DNA from: Deltaproteobacteria bacterium | GTDB taxonomy: Bacteria > Desulfobacterota > Desulfobacteria > Desulfobacterales > ETH-SRB1 | Length of the DNA stretch: 5,339 bases | Reading direction: 5' to 3' | Assembly (NCBI GenBank): GCA_003647525.1 | Contig: QMMZ01000186.1 | Coordinates: 1-5,339, forward strand | In this document: one piece after another, positions 1 through 5,339 of the stretch | Position numbering within the stretch: the first letter of the stretch is position 1 | How the letters are laid out: each line of letters starts with the position of its first letter | Made by a program: the position numbers and the translations under genes | The notes under the pieces: generated by a model | What the model was told of the DNA's origin: nothing | The model's input: the letters and a program-made list of their open reading frames with translations, nothing else | Database searches by the model: none

Positions 1-1696
1 CCTGATTGACATACATAAGATAAAATTAAGACACGATGCTGTTGAAGAGGCAAAAGACAATATACAAGTACGCAAAAGACTGAGAGAGGGTTTAAAATCG
101 GTTTATGACCTTGAACGTATAGGCAGTAAGATATCCATGGGGCATTCAAATGCACGTGATCTTATTGCTTTAAAACAGTCAATTCAAAGTCTGCCGGATA
201 TCTGTTCGGCTCTTTCGTTTCTTCAATCAGAACTTTTTAAATTGACCTTAAACCCTGATCGGCTTTATGAGCTGGCAAATCTCATAGATAGTTCAATCCG
301 GGAAGATGCGCCGCTTACGGTCAATGAAGGCGGAATAATCAAGAAAGGTTATAATAAGGAATTAGACGGTTTTATAAATCTCAGCCAGGAAGGCAAAGGC
401 TGGCTTGCACGGTTAGAAACCAGGGAAAAGGATGCAACAGGAATAAACTCACTCAAGGTAAGATATAATAAAGTATTCGGATATTATATTGAAATCTCGA
501 AAACTCACTCAGAGATTGTTCCAGCTAATTATGTACGCAAGCAGACTTTAGTAAATGCAGAACGTTACATTACCGACGAACTCAAAACATACGAAAAAAA
601 GGTATTAGGTGCGGAAGAGCGAAGATCAGCGCTTGAATATGAAATATTTAATGGAATACGGGAACAGGTCATAACAAACAATAAAACCATTCAGCATGCC
701 GCACAATTTTTAGCCAGACTTGATTGTCTGCTTAATCTTGCTGAAATAGCAGATCAGAATGACTATAACAGGCCGCAGATCAATACTGATGGCCGTATTA
801 TAATTGAAGACGGGCGTCACCCGGTAGTGGAAAAAATGATAGCCGGTGAACGATTTGTTCCTAATTCCATCAATATTGATAATAATGAAAACCAGATAAT
901 CATTATTACCGGTCCCAACATGGCAGGCAAATCAACTATTCTCAGGCAGGTGGCGCTTATAGTGCTTATGGCTCAGATGGGCTCATTTGTCTCTGCTGAA
1001 AAGGCCTCCATAAGTATAACAGATAGAATATTTACCCGTGTAGGAGCGCTTGACAATCTTTCTTCAGGCCAGAGCACTTTCATGGTAGAGATGGAGGAAA
1101 CAGCCAATATCTTGAACAATGCAAATGAACAAAGTCTTGTTATCATGGATGAGATCGGCAGGGGTACAAGCACCTTTGACGGTTTAAGCATAGCCTGGGC
1201 AGTAGCAGAATACCTGCATGATTTAAATCAAAAAGGAGTTAAAACTCTATTTGCAACACATTACCACGAACTGACTGATCTGGCGCAAAAAAAACATAGA
1301 ATAAAAAATTATAATATTGCAGTAAAGGAATGGAATGATGAAATAATTTTTTTGAGAAAGCTGGTTGAAGGTGGTACAAACCGAAGTTACGGTATTCAGG
1401 TCGCACGTCTTGCAGGTATTCCCGAACATGTTATAAAGCGTGCGAAAAAGATTCTTTATAATATAGAGAACAGGGAAAACAAATTAAACGGAGCTTCTAT
1501 CCCGCCAGACAGACGGCAGGCAAGTATTATGGGCGACCATGATTCACCTGAGAATAAACAGGTACAGCTAAATCTATTCAGACAACCTGAAACTTTTGTA
1601 ATTGAAAAGCTGCAACAGCTTGATATATCCAAAACAACTCCTATTAAAGCACTTAATTATCTTAATGAACTTAAGGAAAAAATAGAGAAGCTATGA
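1..1696 (+). CDS. mutS: DNA mismatch repair ATPase MutS (5'-truncated)
   Basis: This is the C-terminal 564 residues of MutS, the protein that recognises mismatches and recruits MutL. The reading frame is open back to base 2, and the residues before the first internal ATG (137) match the MutS core (DLERIGSKI...NARDL), so that ATG is not the start. Roughly 300 N-terminal residues, including the mismatch-reading Phe-x-Glu domain, lie outside the window. Visible in order (residues of the partial protein): lever/clamp motif LKVRYNKVFGYYIEIS (~151-166), Walker A GPNMAGKST (304-312), DNLSSGQSTFMVEMEE signature loop, Walker B LVIMDE with D383 and catalytic E384, the ATHYHE switch with H420, and GGTNRSYGIQVARLAGIP. 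QLNLF (522-526) resembles the QL(S/D)LF beta-clamp-binding consensus. The tail (IEKLQQLD...PIKALNYLNELKEKI) matches the family's C-terminal oligomerisation segment. The visible part is intact, with no frameshift. It ends in TGA at 1694-1696, 52 bp before the amidase gene. Confidence 0.98.
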   Translation, partial: LIDIHKIKLRHDAVEEAKDNIQVRKRLREGLKSVYDLERIGSKISMGHSNARDLIALKQSIQSLPDICSALSFLQSELFKLTLNPDRLYELANLIDSSIREDAPLTVNEGGIIKKGYNKELDGFINLSQEGKGWLARLETREKDATGINSLKVRYNKVFGYYIEISKTHSEIVPANYVRKQTLVNAERYITDELKTYEKKVLGAEERRSALEYEIFNGIREQVITNNKTIQHAAQFLARLDCLLNLAEIADQNDYNRPQINTDGRIIIEDGRHPVVEKMIAGERFVPNSINIDNNENQIIIITGPNMAGKSTILRQVALIVLMAQMGSFVSAEKASISITDRIFTRVGALDNLSSGQSTFMVEMEETANILNNANEQSLVIMDEIGRGTSTFDGLSIAWAVAEYLHDLNQKGVKTLFATHYHELTDLAQKKHRIKNYNIAVKEWNDEIIFLRKLVEGGTNRSYGIQVARLAGIPEHVIKRAKKILYNIENRENKLNGASIPPDRRQASIMGDHDSPENKQVQLNLFRQPETFVIEKLQQLDISKTTPIKALNYLNELKEKIEKL

Positions 1697-1748
1697 GGCT
1701 GGGAAGCTGGGAGGCTAATCCCTGCTCCCTAATCCCTGTAGTATTATT
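1697..1748. repeat. Short G/C-rich tandem repeats in the mutS-amidase gap
   Basis: Almost all of this gap is repetitive. GCTGGGA occurs at 1698-1704 and 1706-1712. It is followed by a 7-nt-period stretch, TAATCCC-TGCTCCC-TAATCCC (1717-1737), in which CTAATCCCTG is repeated 14 bp apart (1715-1724 and 1729-1738). The GGGA-rich first half and CCCT-rich second half are partly complementary, so weak secondary structure is possible. The pattern resembles heptameric short tandem repeats known from cyanobacterial intergenic regions, but homology is not implied. I see no convincing promoter. The nearest Shine-Dalgarno-like purine run, GGGAGG (1709-1714), is about 35 nt from the amidase ATG, too far to act in the usual way. 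Confidence 0.7.
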
Positions 1749-3359
1749 ATGCTGAATAAAAAAACCATATTGTTTAGTTTACTCATCTGCTTCTACGCTC
1801 TTGCAGTCTTGTGGCCCTGTGAGTCATTTGCAATCACGGCAAAGGATAAATATTTTAAAGCTGAAATCTGTTATAAGAAGCTTCGCAATAACTCAAAAAA
1901 AAATAAATACAGACATAACTGGTTGCGTTGCATTGAGAAGTTCCAGGCGGTTTACAAACATGATCCAAAAGGTTTATGGGCAGCAGCAGGTCTATATATG
2001 TCAGGGGAGCTTTATGGTAAACTATACAAAGTTTCATCAAGAGAGTCAGACAGGAAGGAAGCCGTTGATATTTTTGAGCGCATAGTAAAGCAGTTCCCAA
2101 AAAGCGAATACAAAGGTAAAGCTATAAAAAAGATTCGTGTTTTTTCAAAAAAAGAAATAAAGAAAAGCTCAAAAAAAATAAAAGTATCTACTAAAAAGAA
2201 ATCACTTTCCGAGAAAAAAAAGCTTAAAAAAGATATTAAGCCATCCAAAACAAATAAAGTCATCACTATAACCGGCCTCAGATACTGGTCCAATCCAAAC
2301 TATACTCGAATTGTTATCGATGCGGACAGGGAAGCAGCATATAATCACAGACTGCTGAGAAAAGACCCATCAATTCAAAAACCTAAAAGACTTTGTGTTG
2401 ATTTGCAAAACAGCAGACTTGGAAATGGGATAAAAAAGACAATTCCCATAAATGACGATTTGCTGAGTGATGCAAGAGCCGGCCAGTTTACCGCAGATAT
2501 GGTTCGAGTTGTAGTTGATATAAAGTCTTTTAAAACCTATAAAATCTTTTCTCTTAAAAACCCATTTAGAATTGTCATTGATGTCTGGGGAACAAAACCA
2601 TCAAAATTCAAGACCACAAAAAAGGACAAAAAAATTACAACAAGCGCTTTGGCAAAACAGCTTGCCCTTGGAGTAAACCGTATAGTTATAGATCCAGGTC
2701 ATGGCGGACGTGATAGAGGGGCATCAGGATATCTTAAAGGCGTTTATGAAAAAGATGTTGTTCTTAAGATAGCAAAGGAGCTTGCAAAAAAGATCCGCAA
2801 GGAGCTGCAATGTGAAGTATTTCTTACCAGAACTCGTGACCGTTATTTAACTTTGGAAGAAAGGACAGCTATTGCAAACACAAAAAATGCAGACCTTTTT
2901 ATATCAATACACACAAATGCTGCAAGAAGCAGGAAGGCATTCGGAATTGAGACATATTTTCTTAACCTTGCCACAGATGATGAATCCATTTTAGTAGCTG
3001 CACGTGAAAATGCCACATCTACAAAAAATATAAGCGATCTTCAGACAATCTTAAGTGATCTAATGCAGAATGCAAAAATAAATGAGTCCAGCCGTCTTGC
3101 CGGCCATGTCCAGACAGCTTTGTGCAACTGTCTAAAAAAGAATAAATATAGCAGAATAAATAATAAAGGAGTTAAGCAGGCTCCGTTTTATGTTCTTCTC
3201 GGAGCTCAGATGCCTGCTATCCTGATAGAAACCTCATTTATAAGTAATCCAAAAGAATGTAAAAGATTAATAAATTCAAAATATCAAAAACGATTATGTG
3301 AGGCCATAGTTGATGGGATTAAAAAGTATATTAAGGAAACAAATCCAAACTATTTATAG
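1749..3359 (+). CDS. Exported N-acetylmuramoyl-L-alanine amidase (AMIN + Amidase_3, AmiC-like)
   Basis: A predicted zinc amidase of 536 residues that cuts the bond between MurNAc and L-Ala in peptidoglycan, as AmiA/B/C do during daughter-cell separation. Residues 1-28 form a signal peptide (LNKK, hydrophobic core, cleavage after SFA-28), so it should act in the periplasm. Residues ~30-128 are helical and TPR-like (EAVDIFERIVKQFPKSEYKGKA). Residues ~129-170 form a Lys/Ser-rich linker. Residues ~171-281 are an AMIN domain, which in relatives binds cell wall and directs the enzyme to the septum. Residues ~312-530 are Amidase_3, with zinc ligands H318 (DPGHGG), E334 (YEKD) and H388 (SIHTNA) and catalytic E494 (IETSFISNP). 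The segment ~420-457 (ENATSTKNISDL...ESSRLAGHV) sits where AmiB/AmiC carry an autoinhibitory helix, so activation by an EnvC/NlpD-like partner is plausible. ATG 1749 is the only in-frame start after an upstream stop, but no good Shine-Dalgarno precedes it. Confidence 0.95.
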   Translation: MLNKKTILFSLLICFYALAVLWPCESFAITAKDKYFKAEICYKKLRNNSKKNKYRHNWLRCIEKFQAVYKHDPKGLWAAAGLYMSGELYGKLYKVSSRESDRKEAVDIFERIVKQFPKSEYKGKAIKKIRVFSKKEIKKSSKKIKVSTKKKSLSEKKKLKKDIKPSKTNKVITITGLRYWSNPNYTRIVIDADREAAYNHRLLRKDPSIQKPKRLCVDLQNSRLGNGIKKTIPINDDLLSDARAGQFTADMVRVVVDIKSFKTYKIFSLKNPFRIVIDVWGTKPSKFKTTKKDKKITTSALAKQLALGVNRIVIDPGHGGRDRGASGYLKGVYEKDVVLKIAKELAKKIRKELQCEVFLTRTRDRYLTLEERTAIANTKNADLFISIHTNAARSRKAFGIETYFLNLATDDESILVAARENATSTKNISDLQTILSDLMQNAKINESSRLAGHVQTALCNCLKKNKYSRINNKGVKQAPFYVLLGAQMPAILIETSFISNPKECKRLINSKYQKRLCEAIVDGIKKYIKETNPNYL

Positions 3360-3460
3360 ACTTTCAGATAATTAATTTCACTGCGTTATCAGTCGTCGAC
3401 GCATAACTAATACGCCTTCCTCCTTCTATCCTTGTGAAATTAATTATCTGAAAGTTATAG
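3354..3460. mobile_element. MITE-like palindromic element with possible TTATAG target duplication
   Basis: A perfect 22-bp inverted repeat (3360-3381 with 3434-3455; ACTTTCAG... / ...CTGAAAGT) encloses a 52-nt core (3382-3433). The hexamer TTATAG stands immediately outside on both sides (3354-3359 and 3455-3460), overlapping the last base of the right arm. This suggests a 6-bp target-site duplication around a roughly 95-bp insert. Removing the insert plus one TTATAG leaves the amidase stop codon TAG in place, as expected if insertion occurred exactly at the gene end. The arms are 23% G+C and the core 46%. There is no transposase and no real ORF, so this would be a non-autonomous element if mobile. 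It could also be a REP/BIME-like structural repeat or a bidirectional transcription barrier between the convergent genes. No U-run follows the stem on either strand, which argues against a classical intrinsic terminator. The structure is certain; the mobility is inferred. Confidence 0.6.
3398..3416 (-). other. Inner hairpin of the palindromic element, better paired on the minus strand
   Basis: Read on the minus strand the sequence is GGCGUAU-UAGUU-AUGCGUC, a 7-bp stem with a 5-nt loop in which two pairs are G-U (3415/3399 and 3412/3402). On the plus strand the same two positions are C-A mismatches and only five pairs remain. It sits inside the core of the larger palindrome, next to a 19-nt tract (3415-3433) that is purine-rich on the minus strand and contains AGGAGG. 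The pairing is seen directly. That it reflects selection on a minus-strand RNA is inference from only two positions. Confidence 0.4.
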
Positions 3461-3516
3461 GTTGAGGGTTTACAGTTTACAGTTTTATGTTTTGAACAGC
3501 CGTAAACTGTAAACGA
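3461..3516. repeat. Heptamer (GTTTACA) repeat forming an inverted repeat beside the TPR gene stop
   Basis: GTTTACA occurs twice in tandem (3468-3474 and 3475-3481) followed by GTTTT. The right side carries the opposite orientation, giving a perfect 13-bp inverted repeat: GTTTACAGTTTAC (3468-3480) and GTAAACTGTAAAC (3502-3514), with a 21-nt loop. The right arm ends 2 nt from the TPR gene's TAA (3517-3519), so an RNA from that gene could fold into this stem right after translation ends. The stem is AT-rich and lacks a following U-run, so a role as terminator is possible but weak. It may instead be a dispersed short repeat of this genome. Confidence 0.65.
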
Positions 3517-5339
3517 TTAGAGTTCTGATAATATCTTTCTCGCCTGCTCGGAACCATCAAAACCATCATCAAGGCTGAGAGCTTTCTCAAGTTCAACTTT
3601 AGCGAGTTTTTTATTCTCTTTTTTATGGTAGGTTAAGCCAAGATGGAAATGAACCATTGGATTTTCAGGAATCTTTTCCAGGCTGTCTGTGAATTCCCTT
3701 TCCGCGCTATCATACAGGCCTTTTTTGTAGTAAACAAATCCTATAGTATCCATTATTCCGGGATCATCCGGAAGCTTTTCTTTTGCCTTTTGAGCAAGAG
3801 CCAATGCTTCATTTAGGTTTTTGTCTTTCAACGCGAGTAAATATGCCAGATTGTTTGCTGCAGGTACAAAATCCGGATTTATGTCAAGCGCGGCCCTGTA
3901 ATGTTTTTCCGAGAGATCAAAACGTTTCTGCGTGTCGTAAATAATTCCAATAAGCATATGAGGGCCTGCCTGTTTGGGATTTTTCTCAAGAATGGCTTTG
4001 TATTGTTCAATGGCTTTATCCTGTTTCTTATCAATAACATATATTTTAGCCAGAGAATAATACGGCTTTAAAAAATCCGGATATTCTTCTAAAGCCTTTT
4101 TAAATGATTCTTCTGCTTTAATTTTTTTCTTCTGAGCCAGGTATAGCCCACCTTCTAAATCATGAACTATTGCTAAAAGTGCGGGATTATCTTTTACTGT
4201 TTCTATCTGTTTTTCACATTTATTGATTGCAGTGTCGAACTCTTTTTTCGCAGCATGAACAAGGACAATATTGGTAAACACATCCATGAGTTTATTGTTT
4301 ATTGACAGAGCTTTTTCAAAGTCAGATAGAGCAAGATCATATTTTTTTTGAAAACGATTAATAAGGCCTATTCTGAAGTAACCCGCTGGATTATCCGGAG
4401 CTATTTTTATCAATGATTCAAACATATCCCGTGCATTTTCAAACTTACGCTGGTTCATATATGCGTTGCCGGCAATAAGTTTTGCTTTGTAATTGTTCGG
4501 CAGAATTGCAATAACATCTTTGCTCTCTTTTATAGCTAAATCAAAATTGCGCTCACGGAGATAAATTTCTGCTAAAAGTATTTTTGCTTTCATGTATTTT
4601 GGTTTTAATTCAATTGCCTTCACAATGGCTGTTTTTGCTATTTGATGTTCATTTTTTCCAATATGAGCAAGCCCTTTGAAATAATGGGCGCGCGCAGACC
4701 CGGGTTCTTCTTTAATTAAAATGTCGAATAATTCAATTGCTTCCGAAAACTTTTGTTTTAGAACAAAAACTTCTCCTTTAAGCATTCTGGTCGGAAAATA
4801 CTTCGGTCTTTTTTCTAAAATATTATTTATATAATTTTCTGCCTCATCAATATTTCTATTCTTAAAATGGAATCTGGCTATTGTATCCATAATTCTAATA
4901 TCTTCGGGATGTATATCAAGCGCTTTATTAAACATTGATAAAGCTTTATCCTTGATACCGGAACTATCATAAAATCCAGCTATAACCATATATGGTTTTA
5001 TATTTTTTGGATCAGTTTCAATTGCTTTAAGATATGCTTTTTCCGCCTTATCCTTGTTTTTCTGTGAAAAATAAAAGTTGCCGAGAATAATGTAAAGATC
5101 AGCATTTCCAGGATTAAGCTTAATGGTTTGTTTTATTTCGACTTCGGCACTAGCATAATCTTTTTTATTTAAATAGAAACTGAAAAGAGAAATATGTGGC
5201 TGTATAGAATCCGGAGAAATATCAATTGCGGCCTTTAATTTTTTTTCAGCCTCTGTAAGCTTTCCCTGGCGAGCCATAACACGGGACAACCCAATATAAG
5301 CGCGGATTTGTTTGCTATCGAGTCCAATAATCTTTTCAA
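3517..5339 (-). CDS. Long tetratricopeptide-repeat (TPR) protein, 5'-truncated
   Basis: The minus-strand frame is open from the window edge (first full codon at 5337) to TAA at 3517-3519, giving 606 residues. The TTG at 5289 is not the start, because the 16 codons before it (EKIIGLDSKQIRAYIG) continue the first repeat in register. The visible protein is about 17 nearly uninterrupted TPRs. The first is ~6-42; then 34-residue units run to ~382, followed by a 38-residue unit (383-420), two of 34, one of 35 (489-523) and two more of 34 to ~591, with a 15-residue tail. Most show the TPR pattern of small residues at 8 and 20, A at 27 and P at 32 (for example GNFYFSQKNKDKAEKAYLKAI). Such arrays form superhelical scaffolds that bind proteins. 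The C-terminal NNLAYLLAL...DTIGFVYYKKG stretch recalls the large TPR lipoproteins of exosortase/PEP-CTERM loci. That is only a resemblance, and any signal peptide or lipobox would lie outside the window. The binding partner is unknown. Confidence 0.93.
   Translation of the reverse strand, partial: EKIIGLDSKQIRAYIGLSRVMARQGKLTEAEKKLKAAIDISPDSIQPHISLFSFYLNKKDYASAEVEIKQTIKLNPGNADLYIILGNFYFSQKNKDKAEKAYLKAIETDPKNIKPYMVIAGFYDSSGIKDKALSMFNKALDIHPEDIRIMDTIARFHFKNRNIDEAENYINNILEKRPKYFPTRMLKGEVFVLKQKFSEAIELFDILIKEEPGSARAHYFKGLAHIGKNEHQIAKTAIVKAIELKPKYMKAKILLAEIYLRERNFDLAIKESKDVIAILPNNYKAKLIAGNAYMNQRKFENARDMFESLIKIAPDNPAGYFRIGLINRFQKKYDLALSDFEKALSINNKLMDVFTNIVLVHAAKKEFDTAINKCEKQIETVKDNPALLAIVHDLEGGLYLAQKKKIKAEESFKKALEEYPDFLKPYYSLAKIYVIDKKQDKAIEQYKAILEKNPKQAGPHMLIGIIYDTQKRFDLSEKHYRAALDINPDFVPAANNLAYLLALKDKNLNEALALAQKAKEKLPDDPGIMDTIGFVYYKKGLYDSAEREFTDSLEKIPENPMVHFHLGLTYHKKENKKLAKVELEKALSLDDGFDGSEQARKILSEL

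Noticed and set aside
137..139. ATG as the mutS start
   Set aside because: The frame is open to base 2 and the 45 codons before it encode conserved MutS core sequence, so it is an internal Met.
973..2293. Open frames antisense to mutS and to the amidase, and one overlapping the amidase in another plus frame
   Set aside because: They lie wholly inside well-supported genes, match no family I know and have no start signals, so they are shadow frames.
3378..3404. Tiny minus-strand ORF (MRRRLITQ) after an AGGAGG in the palindrome core
   Set aside because: It is eight codons long, lies about 15 nt from the purine motif, and has no sign of coding selection. It most likely arises by chance within a structured element.
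3360..3455. Classical intrinsic terminator
   Set aside because: The stem is AT-rich, has a 52-nt loop and is not followed by a U-run on either strand. A terminator role remains possible but not of the canonical type.
3461..3516. CRISPR array
   Set aside because: The units are 7-nt tandem copies and a single inverted pair, with no regularly spaced direct repeats or spacers.
5287..5289. TTG as the TPR gene start
   Set aside because: The preceding 16 codons to the window edge are open and continue the first TPR in register.

Overview
The window holds three protein genes and two short repeat-rich gaps. The DNA is AT-rich (roughly 38-40% G+C by eye). The gene content is Gram-negative: a periplasmic AMIN/Amidase_3 cell-wall amidase, a full-featured MutS, and a very long TPR protein. 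mutS followed by an amidase, together with the style of the intergenic repeats, reminds me of sulfate-reducing Desulfobacterota (Desulfobacterales-like). That placement is an inference from memory and no marker gene in the window proves it.

Layout. (1) 1-1696, plus strand: the last 564 codons of mutS, cut at its 5' end by the window edge. All ATPase motifs are intact, and there is a C-terminal candidate sliding-clamp-binding motif. (2) 1697-1748: a 52-bp gap made almost entirely of short G/C-rich repeats, with no recognisable ribosome binding site. (3) 1749-3359, plus strand: an exported N-acetylmuramoyl-L-alanine amidase with signal peptide, helical TPR-like region, Lys-rich linker, AMIN domain and Amidase_3 catalytic domain. 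(4) 3360-3516: the convergent gap. It contains a perfect 22-bp inverted repeat around a 52-nt structured core, bounded by a TTATAG direct repeat, and then a second inverted repeat built from GTTTACA heptamers. (5) 3517-5339, minus strand: a TPR protein with about 17 near-contiguous 34-residue repeats, cut at its N terminus by the window edge.

mutS and the amidase lie in the same direction and are close enough to be co-transcribed, although their functions (mismatch repair, cell-wall cleavage) are not obviously linked. The TPR gene converges on them, so the 157-bp gap at 3360-3516 is where transcription from both sides must end. The least explained feature is the 95-bp MITE-like element in that gap. 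Its palindromic arms are AT-rich (23% G+C), its core is richer (46%), and a hairpin within the core is better paired on the minus strand. No CRISPR array, tRNA, rRNA or transposase gene was seen.
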